Shown here: piece after piece, positions 33,910-43,118 of the stretch
How positions within the stretch are numbered: the stretch's first letter is position 1
How the letters are laid out: each line of letters starts with the position of its first letter
From: Thauera humireducens
GTDB lineage: Bacteria > Pseudomonadota > Gammaproteobacteria > Burkholderiales > Rhodocyclaceae
Direction: 5' to 3'
DNA length: 64,000 bases
Assembly (NCBI RefSeq): GCF_001051995.2
Contig: NZ_CP014646.1
Location: 3,720,001-3,784,000 of the forward strand
Notes under the pieces: model-generated
Database searches by the model: none
What the model was told of the DNA's origin: nothing
What the model saw: the letters and a program-made list of their open reading frames with translations, nothing else
Translations under genes and position numbers: made by a program

Positions 33910-35109
33910 ATGAGCAAACAGATTCAGGACGCCTACATCGTCGCCGCAGTGCGCACGCCGGTGGCGAAGCGCAACGGCGCTTTCCGCAACGTGCGGCCGG
34001 ACGACATGCTGGCGAAGGTACTGCGCGAGGTGGTCGCGAAGGTGCCCAACCTCGACGGCAACGAGATCGGCGACGTCATTACCGGTTGCGCGATGCCGGA
34101 AGCCGAGCAGGGCATGAACGTCTCGCGCATCGGCCTGCTGCTGGCGGGACTGCCTGACAGCGTGCCGGGGATCACGATCAATCGATTCTGCGCTTCGGGG
34201 CTGCAGGCGGTGGCCGACGCCGCCAACCGCATCCGGCTCGGCGAGGCCGACGTGATGATCGCCGCGGGCACCGAGAGCATGAGCGCCATGCCGCAGATGA
34301 TGGGCAACAAGGTCAGCCTCAACCCGGAGATATTCGCGCACGCCGAGAACGTCGCCATCGCCTACGGCATGGGGCTGACGGCGGAGCGGGTGGCGCAGCA
34401 GTGGGGCGTGAGCCGCGAGGACCAGGACGCCTTCGCGGTCGAATCTCACCGGCGCGCCTGTGCGGCGATCGCCGCCGGGCAGTTCGCGGCCGAGATCGTG
34501 CCGTATGCGGTGAAGTCGCATGTGCCGGGCGAAGGCGGCACGGTGCGCATCGTCGAGCGCGTGCTGACGCAGGATGAGGGGCCGCGGTCGGATTCGGCCA
34601 CGGACAAGCTCGCCAGGCTCAAGCCGGTGTTCGCTGCGCGCGGCTCGGTGACGGCGGGCAACAGTTCGCAGATGTCCGATGGCGCGGCCGCGGTGCTGTT
34701 GATGAGCGAGGCGGCGGTCAAGCGCTACGGCGTCAGGCCGATCGCGCGCTTCGCCAGCTTTGCGGTGGCCGGCGTGCCGCCCGAGGTCATGGGCATCGGT
34801 CCGATCGAGGCCATTCCGCGCGCCCTGCAGCGTGCAGGGGTGGGCATGGGCGACATCGGCTGGACGGAACTCAACGAGGCCTTCGCCGCCCAGGCGCTGG
34901 CAGTGATGCGTCAGCTCGCGATGGACCCGGCCAAGGTCAATCCACTGGGCGGGGCGATTGCGCTGGGCCATCCCCTGGGCGCGACCGGCGCAATCCGCAC
35001 CGCGACGCTGATGGCCGCGATGCAGCGCGATCCCGGTCTGCGCTACGGCATGATCAGCATGTGCATCGGCACCGGCATGGGCGCCGCAGGGGTGTTCGAG
35101 CGCGTCTGA
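33910..35109 (+). CDS. Acetyl-CoA C-acyltransferase (thiolase), FadA-like
   Basis: A 399-residue thiolase and the partner of the upstream fusion enzyme. Catalytic residues are Cys94 (RFCASGLQAV), His354 (IALGHPLGATGAIR) and Cys385 (SMCIGTGMGAAGVFE). It starts with the thiolase opening DAYIVAAVRTPVAKRNGAF. The ATG follows a GAGGAG site. It ends the fad cluster, and a clear hairpin 45 bp after the stop marks the end of the transcript. Whether it prefers long- or short-chain substrates cannot be told. Confidence 0.92.
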   Translation: MSKQIQDAYIVAAVRTPVAKRNGAFRNVRPDDMLAKVLREVVAKVPNLDGNEIGDVITGCAMPEAEQGMNVSRIGLLLAGLPDSVPGITINRFCASGLQAVADAANRIRLGEADVMIAAGTESMSAMPQMMGNKVSLNPEIFAHAENVAIAYGMGLTAERVAQQWGVSREDQDAFAVESHRRACAAIAAGQFAAEIVPYAVKSHVPGEGGTVRIVERVLTQDEGPRSDSATDKLARLKPVFAARGSVTAGNSSQMSDGAAAVLLMSEAAVKRYGVRPIARFASFAVAGVPPEVMGIGPIEAIPRALQRAGVGMGDIGWTELNEAFAAQALAVMRQLAMDPAKVNPLGGAIALGHPLGATGAIRTATLMAAMQRDPGLRYGMISMCIGTGMGAAGVFERV

Positions 35110-35153
35110 CGGGTGCTCTGGCTTGGGCTGGCCGTTGTCCCGTGAGGGATCGA

Positions 35154-35182
35154 GCGGATGGCGGTCGAGGACTGCCATCCGC
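35154..35182 (+). terminator. Terminator of the fad cluster
   Basis: A perfect 9-bp stem, GCGGATGGC (35154-35162) and GCCATCCGC (35174-35182), with a following CGTTTCC. It separates the thiolase transcript from the nqr promoter. Confidence 0.65.
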
Positions 35183-35228
35183 CGTTTCCACCCTTCGGAT
35201 ATTACGGATAACGTGCACGTCACCTGAT

Positions 35229-35265
35229 CGATCACCGTGATCGGTTGGTAACAATCTTTTATAAT
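35229..35265 (+). promoter_or_regulatory. nqr promoter with palindromic site over the -35 region
   Basis: A consensus -10 box TATAAT lies at 35260-35265. The hexamer at the -35 position with 17-bp spacing, GTGATC (35237-35242), is poor and is embedded in the inverted repeat CGATCAC-C-GTGATCG (35229-35243). A good -10 with a weak, palindrome-covered -35 is typical of an activator- or repressor-controlled promoter. Transcription would begin near 35272, leaving a leader of about 100 nucleotides. The regulator is unknown. Confidence 0.6.
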
Positions 35266-35282
35266 CCGTGGGTTTGTTTGAT

Positions 35283-35342
35283 GCGGGAGCGCGTCGGCAG
35301 CCTTCGGATGGCAGTCCTGCCCGGAGGTCGCTCGCCTCCCGC
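35283..35342 (+). promoter_or_regulatory. Structured 5' leader of the nqr operon
   Basis: The nqr leader can fold into one closed domain. GCGGGAG (35283-35289) pairs with CTCCCGC (35336-35342), extended by a CG/CG step across a bulge. Inside it GGCAG (35296-35300) pairs with CTGCC (35317-35321). It ends 31 bp before the nqrA start. This may be a cis-acting element such as a riboswitch, thermometer or protein site, but I do not recognise a known class and a single sequence cannot prove it. The nqrA frame is open through it, but the encoded extension is unlike NqrA. Confidence 0.4.
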
Positions 35343-35373
35343 CCATAGTCACGACAGTTTGGGCGAGAGACGC

Positions 35374-36714
35374 ATGATTAGAATCAAACGCGGACTGGAC
35401 CTGCCCATCACCGGCGCCCCGGCGCAGCGTGTCGAGGCCGGTCGGCCTGTGCGCAGCGTGGCCGTCATCGGCTTCGACTATCACGGCATGAAGCCGACGA
35501 TGTCAGTCCAGGTCGGTGACCGGGTGAAGCTGGGCCAGGTCCTTTTCTCCGACAAGAAGACGCCGGGCGTGGTCTACACCGCGCCGGGCGCGGGCACGAT
35601 CAGTGCAATCCATCGCGGCGAGCAGCGCGTGCTGCAGTCGGTGGTGATCGACCTCGAAGGCGAGGAAGCGGTCGAGTTCGCTCGCTACACCGATGCCGAA
35701 CTCGAGACGCTGGCACAGGACAAGGTGCGCCAGAACCTGATCGACTCGGGTCTGTGGACCGCCTTGCGCACACGCCCCTACAGCAAGGTGCCGGCGTTGG
35801 ATGGCACGCCGAGCTCGATCTTCGTCACCGCGATGGACTCCCATCCGCTCGCCGTCGATCCGACCATCGTCATTGCCGAACACGCCGCCGACTTCGCGCG
35901 CGGTCTCAAGGCGCTGGCCCGCATCGCCCGCGTGGTCGTGTGTCACGCGGAGGGCACGAAGATGCCCTGTTCCGGCTTGGCCAACGTCAGCGCCGAGACC
36001 TTCGCCGGCCCGCACCCGGCAGGCCTGGCAGGCACCCACATCCATTTCCTCGATCCGGTCAATGCGCACAAATCGGTGTGGCACCTGAACTACCAGGACG
36101 TGATCGCGATCGGCAAGCTGTTCTCCACCGGTCGCCTGTGGACCGAGCGCGTCGTGTCCATCGCCGGGCCGATGGTCGACAAGCCGCGCCTGGTGCGTGC
36201 GCGTCTGGGTGCAAATCTCGACGAGCTCACCGCCGGCGAGCTGCTGCCCGGCAAGAAGGTACGGGTGATCTCCGGTTCGGTGTTTGGCGGCCGCAGCTCG
36301 CGCGGCGCCTGCGCCTACCTGGGGCGCTACCACCTGCAGGTGTCCTGCCTGGAGGAAGGCACCGAGCGCGAGATGCTGCACTACCTGCGCGCGGGCGTCG
36401 ACAAGCACTCGGTGATGAACCTCTACATCTCCAAGCTCTCGCCCGGCAGGCTGTTCAACTTCACCACTTCCACCAACGGCAGCGCGCGCGCGATGGTGCC
36501 GATCGGCAACTACGAGGAAGTCATGCCGCTCGACATCCTGCCGACGCAGCTGCTGCGCTCGCTCATCGTCGGCGATACCGAGATGGCGCAGAAGCTGGGC
36601 TGCCTGGAGCTGGACGAGGAAGACCTGGCGCTGTGCACCTACGTGTGCGCCGGCAAGTACGAATACGGTCCCATCCTGCGGGATAACCTCACACGCATCG
36701 AGAAGGAGGGTTGA
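35374..36714 (+). CDS. nqrA: Na+-translocating NADH:quinone reductase subunit A
   Basis: A 446-residue peripheral subunit of the Na+-NQR complex, which oxidises NADH, reduces ubiquinone and pumps Na+ out of the cell. The family opening [14 protein letters not shown] fixes the start at 35374. [20 protein letters not shown] and [23 protein letters not shown] sequence form the barrel-sandwich domain, and Cys-containing [20 protein letters not shown] closes the protein. It is the first gene of the complete nqrABCDEF operon and follows a promoter and structured leader. Confidence 0.96.
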   Translation: MIRIKRGLDLPITGAPAQRVEAGRPVRSVAVIGFDYHGMKPTMSVQVGDRVKLGQVLFSDKKTPGVVYTAPGAGTISAIHRGEQRVLQSVVIDLEGEEAVEFARYTDAELETLAQDKVRQNLIDSGLWTALRTRPYSKVPALDGTPSSIFVTAMDSHPLAVDPTIVIAEHAADFARGLKALARIARVVVCHAEGTKMPCSGLANVSAETFAGPHPAGLAGTHIHFLDPVNAHKSVWHLNYQDVIAIGKLFSTGRLWTERVVSIAGPMVDKPRLVRARLGANLDELTAGELLPGKKVRVISGSVFGGRSSRGACAYLGRYHLQVSCLEEGTEREMLHYLRAGVDKHSVMNLYISKLSPGRLFNFTTSTNGSARAMVPIGNYEEVMPLDILPTQLLRSLIVGDTEMAQKLGCLELDEEDLALCTYVCAGKYEYGPILRDNLTRIEKEG

Positions 36715-36716
36715 GA

Positions 36717-37928
36717 ATGGGTCTGCGCTCCTGGCTCGACAGCATCGAGCATCATTTCGAAAAAGGCGGCAAGTACGAGAAGTTCTACGCCTTGTACGAA
36801 GCCATCGACACCGCCCTGTTCAAGCCTGGCAGTGTCACCCGCACCACGTCCCATGTGCGCGACGGTCTCGACCTCAAGCGCATGATGATCACGGTGTGGC
36901 TGTGCACCTTCCCGGCGATGTTCTTCGGCATGTGGAACGTCGGCTACCAGGCCAACACCATCCTCGCCGGCAGCGCCGAGCTGATGGCGGCGCAGGACGG
37001 CTGGCGCATCGCGCTGACCAGCGCGCTGGCGGGGCTGGACCCGGCCAGCCTGTGGGCCAACTTCCTGCATGGGGCGACCTACTTCCTGCCGATCTACCTG
37101 ACGACCTTCATCGTCGGTGGCTTCTGGGAAGTGCTGTTTGCCGCGATCCGCCGTCATGAGGTGAATGAAGGCTTCTTCGTCACCTCGGTGCTGTTCGCGC
37201 TGACCTGCCCGCCGGACATCCCGCTCTGGCAAGTGGCGCTGGGCATCAGCTTCGGCGTGGTGATCGGCAAGGAAGTCTTCGGCGGCACCGGAAAGAACTT
37301 CCTCAACCCGGCGCTGACCGGCCGTGCCTTCCTGTACTTCGCCTATCCGGCACAGATTTCGGGCGACGCCGTGTGGACCGCAGTCGACGGCTACACCGGC
37401 GCGACCATGCTGTCGCTCGGCGCGGCCGGCGGCATCGAGGCGGTGGTGGGCAATGGCATCGACTGGATGAGCGCCTTCCTCGGCACGGTGCACGGATCGA
37501 TCGGCGAGACCAGCACGCTGGCCATCCTGATCGGCGGCGCGGTGCTGCTGATCATGAAGATCGCCTCCTGGCGCATCGTCGCCGGCGTGATGCTGGGCAT
37601 GGTCGGCATGAGCCTGCTGTTCAACGCCATCGGCTCGGACACCAATCCGATGTTCTCCGTGCCCTGGCACTGGCACCTGGTCATGGGCGGTTTCGCCTTC
37701 GGCATGATGTTCATGGCGACCGACCCCGTGTCGGCGTCGATGACCAACACCGGCAAGTGGATCTTCGGTGCCCTGGTCGGTGTCATGACCGTGCTGGTGC
37801 GCGTGGTTAACCCGGCTTTCCCCGAGGGCATCATGCTGGCCATCCTGTTCGCCAACCTGTGTGCGCCGCTGATCGACCATTTCGTGATCGCGGCCAACAT
37901 CAAGCGGAGGCTTGCGCGCAATGTCTAA
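36717..37928 (+). CDS. nqrB: Na+-NQR subunit B
   Basis: A 403-residue integral membrane subunit with about ten transmembrane helices. It carries covalent FMN on a threonine, here in [11 protein letters not shown] (about residue 229), and riboflavin, and forms part of the Na+ channel. [20 protein letters not shown] at the N-terminus is typical. The ATG lies 2 bp after the nqrA stop, with AAGGAGG just upstream inside nqrA. It overlaps nqrC by 8 bp. Confidence 0.96.
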   Translation: MGLRSWLDSIEHHFEKGGKYEKFYALYEAIDTALFKPGSVTRTTSHVRDGLDLKRMMITVWLCTFPAMFFGMWNVGYQANTILAGSAELMAAQDGWRIALTSALAGLDPASLWANFLHGATYFLPIYLTTFIVGGFWEVLFAAIRRHEVNEGFFVTSVLFALTCPPDIPLWQVALGISFGVVIGKEVFGGTGKNFLNPALTGRAFLYFAYPAQISGDAVWTAVDGYTGATMLSLGAAGGIEAVVGNGIDWMSAFLGTVHGSIGETSTLAILIGGAVLLIMKIASWRIVAGVMLGMVGMSLLFNAIGSDTNPMFSVPWHWHLVMGGFAFGMMFMATDPVSASMTNTGKWIFGALVGVMTVLVRVVNPAFPEGIMLAILFANLCAPLIDHFVIAANIKRRLARNV

Positions 37929-38706
37929 GAAAGAATCGACGAGCCGCACGCTGCTGGTGGCGCTGGCGGTCAGCCTCGTCAGCTCGGTCTTCGTCGCCGG
38001 TGCAGCGGTTTCGCTGAAGCCGGTGCAGATCGAGAACCGCCAGCTCGACAAGCAGCGCAGCATCCTTGCAATCGCCGGTCTCGGCGAAGCCTCGATGTCC
38101 TCGCGCGAGATCAAGGATCTGTTCAGCAGCCGGATCAAGGCCCGCGTCGTGGATCTCGAAACCGGCGAGTACACCGACGCCTACGATCCCAACGTGTTCG
38201 ATCCGCTCAAGGCGGCCAAGGACCCGAAGCTGTCCGAGGCTCTGGCCGGCGAGCAGGACATCGCGCTGATCAAGCGACGGGAGCGCTTCACGACCGTGTA
38301 CATGGTCGAGCAGGACGGCCGGCTCGATTCGCTGATCCTGCCGGTGCGCGGTTACGGCCTGTGGTCGACACTGCATGGTTTCGTCGCGGTGAAGAGCGAC
38401 CTCAACACGGTGGTCGGCCTCGGTTTCTATCAGCATGCCGAGACGCCGGGCCTTGGCGGCGAAGTCGACAATCCGAAGTGGAAGGCGCTGTGGCCGGGCA
38501 AGACCCTGTTCGACGAACAGGGCAAACCGGCGATCCGCATCGTCAAGGGGGGCGTGGATCCGGCGAACCCCGAGGCGACGCATCAGGTCGATGCACTTGC
38601 TGGCGCCACGTTGACCAGTAACGGTGTCGACAAGCTGCTGCAATTCTGGCTGGGCGAGCAGGGCTTCGGTCCCTTCCTCGCCAAACTTCGTACCCAGGGG
38701 GTCTGA
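37921..38706 (+). CDS. nqrC: Na+-NQR subunit C
   Basis: A 261-residue subunit with one N-terminal membrane anchor ([20 protein letters not shown]) and a periplasmic FMN-binding domain. FMN is attached to the threonine of AGATLTSNG (about residue 230). [14 protein letters not shown] and [20 protein letters not shown] are conserved. The start overlaps the nqrB stop by 8 bp. The length and motif order match the family. Confidence 0.96.
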   Translation: MSKKESTSRTLLVALAVSLVSSVFVAGAAVSLKPVQIENRQLDKQRSILAIAGLGEASMSSREIKDLFSSRIKARVVDLETGEYTDAYDPNVFDPLKAAKDPKLSEALAGEQDIALIKRRERFTTVYMVEQDGRLDSLILPVRGYGLWSTLHGFVAVKSDLNTVVGLGFYQHAETPGLGGEVDNPKWKALWPGKTLFDEQGKPAIRIVKGGVDPANPEATHQVDALAGATLTSNGVDKLLQFWLGEQGFGPFLAKLRTQGV

Positions 38707-38708
38707 TC

Positions 38709-39377
38709 ATGTCCAAGCCCACCATAAAGGAAGTCCTGCTCAACCCGATCTTTGCCAACAACCCGATCGGGTTGCAGATCCTCGGCATCTGTTCGGCGCT
38801 CGCGGTGACGTCCAACCTGAAGACGGCGCTCGTGATGTCCATCGCCCTGACGCTGGTGACGGGGTTCTCGAGCATGTTCATCTCGATGATTCGCAGCCAG
38901 ATTCCGGCTTCGATCCGCATGATCGTGCAGATGGTGATCATCGCCTCGCTCGTGATCGTGGTCGATCAGATCCTGCGGGCCTATGCCTTCAGCCTCGCCA
39001 AGCAGCTGTCGGTGTTCGTCGGCCTGATCATCACCAACTGCATCGTGATGGGTCGCGCCGAAGCGTTCGCCATGCAGAATCCGCCGCTGCTGTCCTTCAT
39101 GGACGGGATCGGCAACGGCCTCGGCTACAGCGTCGTGCTGCTGACGCTGGGCGTGATCCGCGAGCTGTTCGGCGCCGGCAAGCTGTTCGGGGTCGAGATC
39201 ATCGCGCTCGCCAAGGATGGTGGCTGGTACGTGCCCAACGGCCTGCTGCTGCTGCCGCCATCCGCGTTCTTCCTGATCGGTCTGCTGATCTGGGCGCTGC
39301 GTTCGTGGAAGAAGGATCAGGTCGAGAAGCCGGCCTTCAAGATGGCTCCGCAGGTCGTGACCAAGGAGGCCTACTGA
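38709..39377 (+). CDS. nqrD: Na+-NQR subunit D
   Basis: A 222-residue integral membrane subunit with six helices, homologous to NqrE with inverted topology. Together they hold an intramembrane iron-sulfur centre; the Cys residues expected for it are seen in LGICSAL and [14 protein letters not shown]. It begins 2 bp after nqrC and ends 1 bp before nqrE. Confidence 0.95.
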   Translation: MSKPTIKEVLLNPIFANNPIGLQILGICSALAVTSNLKTALVMSIALTLVTGFSSMFISMIRSQIPASIRMIVQMVIIASLVIVVDQILRAYAFSLAKQLSVFVGLIITNCIVMGRAEAFAMQNPPLLSFMDGIGNGLGYSVVLLTLGVIRELFGAGKLFGVEIIALAKDGGWYVPNGLLLLPPSAFFLIGLLIWALRSWKKDQVEKPAFKMAPQVVTKEAY

Positions 39378-39378
39378 A

Positions 39379-39987
39379 ATGGAACACTATCTCAGCCTCT
39401 TCGTGCGGGCCGTGTTCATCGAGAACATGGCGCTCGCCTTCTTCCTCGGGATGTGCACCTTCATCGCCATCTCGAAGAAGGTCGAGACCGCGATCGGCCT
39501 CGGCGTCGCGGTGATCGTGGTGCAGACCATCACGGTCCCGGCCAACAACCTGATCTACACCTACCTGCTGCGCGAAGGCGCGCTGGCGTGGGCGGGGCTG
39601 CCGGACGTCGACCTGTCCTTCCTTGGCCTGCTGTCCTACATCGGCGTGATTGCGGCCATCGTGCAGATCCTCGAGATGCTGCTCGACAAGTACGTGCCCA
39701 GCCTCTACAACGCGCTGGGCGTGTTCCTGCCGCTGATCACGGTGAACTGCGCGATCATGGCGGGCTCGCTGTTCATGGTCGAGCGCGACTACAACCTCGC
39801 TGAAAGCACGGTGTATGGCATTGGCTCGGGCGCCTCGTGGGCGCTGGCGATCGCGCTGCTTGCGGGCATCCGCGAGAAGCTGAAGTACAGCGACGTGCCC
39901 GAGGGCCTGCAGGGCCTGGGCATCACCTTCATCACCATCGGGCTGATGTCGCTGGGCTTCATGTCCTTCTCCGGCGTGCAGCTCTAA
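39379..39987 (+). CDS. nqrE: Na+-NQR subunit E
   Basis: A 202-residue six-helix membrane subunit that pairs with NqrD. Cys residues in [17 protein letters not shown] and [13 protein letters not shown] are those expected for the shared Fe-S centre. [20 protein letters not shown] is the usual opening. It is translated almost directly after nqrD, with a 15-bp gap to nqrF. Confidence 0.96.
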   Translation: MEHYLSLFVRAVFIENMALAFFLGMCTFIAISKKVETAIGLGVAVIVVQTITVPANNLIYTYLLREGALAWAGLPDVDLSFLGLLSYIGVIAAIVQILEMLLDKYVPSLYNALGVFLPLITVNCAIMAGSLFMVERDYNLAESTVYGIGSGASWALAIALLAGIREKLKYSDVPEGLQGLGITFITIGLMSLGFMSFSGVQL

Positions 39988-40002
39988 GGACGGGATGAAC
40001 AC

Positions 40003-41226
40003 ATGAATACCGAAATCGTACTCGGCATCGGGATGTTCACCGCCATCGTGCTTGCGTTGGCCGTGTTCATCATCGTTGCCCGCTCCAAGCTGGTGGCCAG
40101 CGGCGACGTCACCATCGACATCAATGGCGAAAAGAAGATCACCGTCCCGGCCGGTGGCAAGCTGCTGCAGACCCTGGCCGAAAGCGGGCTCTTCCTGCCC
40201 TCTGCCTGCGGCGGTGGCGGCACCTGCGCGCAGTGCAAGTGCGTGGTCAAGGAAGGCGGCGGCTCCATGCTGCCGACCGAGGAGTCCCACTTCACCAAGC
40301 GCGACGCCAAGGAAGGCTGGCGCCTGTCCTGCCAGACCCCGGTCAAGCAGGACATGAAGGTCGAGGTGCCGGAAGAGGTCTTCGGCGTGAAGAAGTGGGA
40401 ATGCACGGTGGAGTCCAACCCCAACGTGGCCACCTTCATCAAGGAACTGACGCTGCGCCTGCCCGAGGGCGAGGAAGTGGCCTTCCGAGCTGGCGGCTAC
40501 GTGCAGCTCGAGTGCCCGCCGCACGTCGTGAACTACAAGGACTTCGACATCCAGGACGAGTATCGCGGCGACTGGGACAAGTTCAACATGTGGCGCTTCG
40601 TCTCCAAGGTGGACGAGACCGTGATCCGCGCCTACTCGATGGCGAACTATCCGGACGAGAAGGGCGTGGTGAAGTTCAACATCCGCGTCGCCTCGCCGCC
40701 GCCGGGGCGCGACGACATTCCGCCGGGCAAGATGTCGTCGTGGGTGTTCAACCTCAAGAAGGGCGATAAGGTCACGGTGTATGGTCCGTTCGGCGAGTTC
40801 TTCGCCCGCGACACGGACCACGAGATGGTCTTCATCGGCGGCGGGGCGGGCATGGCGCCGATGCGTTCGCACATCTTCGACCAGCTCAAGCGCCTGAGCA
40901 GCAAGCGCAAGATCACCTTCTGGTACGGCGCGCGCTCGATGCGCGAGGCCTTCTATGTGGAGGAGTTCGACAAGCTGCAGGAGGAGAATCCGAACTTCAA
41001 GTGGCACCTGGCGCTGTCGGATCCGCTGCCCGAGGACAACTGGACCGGCTACACCGGTTTCATCCACAACGTGCTGTACGAGAACTACCTCAAGGACCAT
41101 CCGGCCCCCGAGGACTGCGAGTTCTACATGTGCGGCCCCCCGATGATGAACGCGGCAGTCATCAAGATGCTGCTGGATCTCGGTGTCGAGCGCGAGAACA
41201 TCATGCTCGACGACTTCGGCGGCTGA
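40003..41226 (+). CDS. nqrF: Na+-NQR subunit F, NADH-oxidising flavoprotein
   Basis: A 407-residue subunit where electrons enter from NADH. One N-terminal helix (about residues 5-26) anchors a 2Fe-2S domain with Cys69, Cys75, Cys78 and Cys110 ([14 protein letters not shown] and LSCQTPV). This is followed by a ferredoxin-reductase-type FAD domain ([11 protein letters not shown]) and an NADH domain ([25 protein letters not shown]). It ends the operon and is followed by a strong terminator 46 bp downstream. Confidence 0.97.
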   Translation: MNTEIVLGIGMFTAIVLALAVFIIVARSKLVASGDVTIDINGEKKITVPAGGKLLQTLAESGLFLPSACGGGGTCAQCKCVVKEGGGSMLPTEESHFTKRDAKEGWRLSCQTPVKQDMKVEVPEEVFGVKKWECTVESNPNVATFIKELTLRLPEGEEVAFRAGGYVQLECPPHVVNYKDFDIQDEYRGDWDKFNMWRFVSKVDETVIRAYSMANYPDEKGVVKFNIRVASPPPGRDDIPPGKMSSWVFNLKKGDKVTVYGPFGEFFARDTDHEMVFIGGGAGMAPMRSHIFDQLKRLSSKRKITFWYGARSMREAFYVEEFDKLQEENPNFKWHLALSDPLPEDNWTGYTGFIHNVLYENYLKDHPAPEDCEFYMCGPPMMNAAVIKMLLDLGVERENIMLDDFGG

Positions 41227-41272
41227 GCGCCGGAGTCCTGCAGAAGCGCGGGCGCGCGGCGCTCCGTGTCAG

Positions 41273-41314
41273 AATGCCCGCTGTTGCGCCCGTGCGCATA
41301 GCGGGCATTTTTTT
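41273..41314 (+). terminator. Strong rho-independent terminator after nqrF
   Basis: A perfect 10-bp stem, AATGCCCGCT (41273-41282) and AGCGGGCATT (41300-41309), merges into a run of seven Ts (41308-41314). The next gene's ribosome site (CTGGAGG) begins immediately after the T run. Confidence 0.92.
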
Positions 41315-41329
41315 CTGGAGGATTTCCCG

Positions 41330-42130
41330 ATGGCGGATACCGTTCTGCTCGATGTCACCGATGGCATCGCGACCTTGACCCTGAACCGGCCGCAGGCGCT
41401 CAATGCCCTGTCGATCGCGATGATGCCCGACCTGGCCGCGGCCGCACGCGCGCTCGCGGCGCGCAAGGACTACGGCGTGGTCGTCGTTCAGGGGGCGGGA
41501 GACCATTTCATGGCGGGCGGCGACCTGAAGGACTTCGCGGGCCAGCTGCACCTGTCGCGTGAGGCGCGTCTGGCGGAATTCAAGGCGCTGATCGTGCAGC
41601 ACATCAACCCCACCGTGGAGATCCTGCAGAACCTGCCGCAGCCGGTGATCGCAAAGGTGCGTGGTGCCTGCGCCGGTTTCGGCCTGTCGCTGATGCTGGG
41701 CTGCGATCTTGCGGTCTGCGCCGACAACGCGAAGTTCACCACCGCCTACGCCTCGATCGCGCTGTCGGGCGACGGCGGCGCATCGTACTTCCTGCCCCGC
41801 ATCGTCGGCCGGCGCAAGGCGGCCGAGCTGCTGCTGCTGGCCGAGCGCTTCGACGCCGCCGAGGCGCTGCGCCTGGGGGTGGCGAACCGCGTCGTGCCCG
41901 CCGACCGGCTCGACGACGAGGTCTCGGCGCTGGCGCGTCGCTTGCTGTCGGGGCCGCAGCACGCCTACGGCGAGATCAAGCGTCTGCTCACGGCTTCGCA
42001 CGACAACCAGCTCGAGTCGCAGCTGCAGAGCGAGGCGGAAGCCTTCGCGCGTTGTGCCGCCACCGACGATTTTGCCGAGGGTGTCACCGCCTTCCTGGCA
42101 AAACGCGCGCCGTCGTTCGGCGGTCACTGA
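41330..42130 (+). CDS. Enoyl-CoA hydratase/isomerase family protein
   Basis: A 266-residue single-domain crotonase-fold enzyme. Family motifs are LTLNRPQALNALS, FMAGGDLKDF, the oxyanion-hole stretch VRGACAGFGLSLMLGCDLAVCADNAKF, and GVANRVVP. Position GFGLSL has no glutamate where classical hydratases carry one (as in GGGCEL), and the later position is SIALSGDGGASYFLP. It may therefore be an isomerase or another crotonase-type reaction rather than a true hydratase. The ATG at 41330 follows CTGGAGGA. There is no room for a separate promoter between the nqr terminator and this gene, so it may depend on terminator read-through or a promoter inside nqrF. Confidence 0.82.
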   Translation: MADTVLLDVTDGIATLTLNRPQALNALSIAMMPDLAAAARALAARKDYGVVVVQGAGDHFMAGGDLKDFAGQLHLSREARLAEFKALIVQHINPTVEILQNLPQPVIAKVRGACAGFGLSLMLGCDLAVCADNAKFTTAYASIALSGDGGASYFLPRIVGRRKAAELLLLAERFDAAEALRLGVANRVVPADRLDDEVSALARRLLSGPQHAYGEIKRLLTASHDNQLESQLQSEAEAFARCAATDDFAEGVTAFLAKRAPSFGGH

Positions 42131-42186
42131 AGTCAGTCACTGAAGTCGGTCAGCGACTCGATCACGAAGGCCGTTCGCACGGGCGG

Positions 42187-42969
42187 TCATTGCGACAGGC
42201 GGTAGACCAGTCGCCCGATCGCCTCGTGCACCGCGAACCAGCCGGCATAGGCACTGTTCGCATTGGGGAGCTGGCCGGGCAGGAAGCGCGCTTCGGAGGG
42301 GGCGCCGTGGTCAGCGAGCCATCCCGTCGGCGCCGGCGTCACGATCAGTCCCGCTGACTCGAATGCCGCCTGCGCACGCGGCATGTGCATGGCATGGGTG
42401 ACGAGCAGGACGTGCCGTACGTCAGCCTCGCGCAGGATCTGCGCCGAGAACAGCGCGTTCTCGCGCGTGTCCCGCGAGCGCGCCTCGGCCCAGCGCACCG
42501 TAAGGCCGAAGTCTTCCTCAAGCGCGGATTTCATCAGGACGGCCTCGGCGGTCTCGTCCCCGATGCCGCCGCCGCTGACGAGCAGCGGCAGACCCGTCGT
42601 GCGCGCGAGCCGGGCGCCGTAGCGCACCCGCTCGAGCGCGAGCCGGTTAAGGGTCTCCCCGCCATATTCCGGCGCATAGTCGCGCCGCCCGGCGCCGAGA
42701 ACCACGATGGCCTGTGCGCCGCGGCTCGCCTCGAGGGACAGCGGTCTCGGGTCTTCGAGCTGCTTCGCCAGCCAGCCGACGCTGGCCGGCAGGGTCAGCA
42801 AGAGGTTGAGCGCCACGCCGCCCCACGCCAGCACCCGCCCGAGGCGTGGGCGGCGGCCCAGCAGGAGCAGGCCGGCGATGACCGGCAGCAGGGGCAGCAG
42901 CGGCGGCAGCACGAGCGCGGCGAGCAGCTTCTTCAGCCAGAACAGCAGGGCAGGGAGCGAAAAATCCAT
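42187..42969 (-). CDS. YdcF/ElyC-family (DUF218) membrane protein
   Basis: A 260-residue inner-membrane protein with two N-terminal helices (about residues 5-55, rich in Leu/Pro) and a DUF218 domain. The domain has AIVVLGAGRRDYAPEYGG, LVSGGGIGDETAEAVLM, RDTRENALFSAQIL and VLLVTHAMHMPRAQAAFE. ElyC and SanA homologues affect peptidoglycan and lipid-carrier metabolism; the activity is not settled. The ATG at 42969 (MDFSLPALLF) begins just before the first helix. It converges with the crotonase gene and is divergent from the DUF2802 gene. Confidence 0.85.
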   Translation of the reverse strand: MDFSLPALLFWLKKLLAALVLPPLLPLLPVIAGLLLLGRRPRLGRVLAWGGVALNLLLTLPASVGWLAKQLEDPRPLSLEASRGAQAIVVLGAGRRDYAPEYGGETLNRLALERVRYGARLARTTGLPLLVSGGGIGDETAEAVLMKSALEEDFGLTVRWAEARSRDTRENALFSAQILREADVRHVLLVTHAMHMPRAQAAFESAGLIVTPAPTGWLADHGAPSEARFLPGQLPNANSAYAGWFAVHEAIGRLVYRLSQ

Positions 42970-43118
42970 CTTGGTTTGTCGTCGGCAGGGGCGGCCAGTA
43001 TTATCGGGCCAATTCACTCGTCCCCACCCGTGTCCATGACCCTTCCTTTTTCAACGCAGATGACCGTGGCGCTCCGGCAGTCGGACCTCGGTCGGCGTTT
43101 GTCGGGGGGGAGGGCGGA

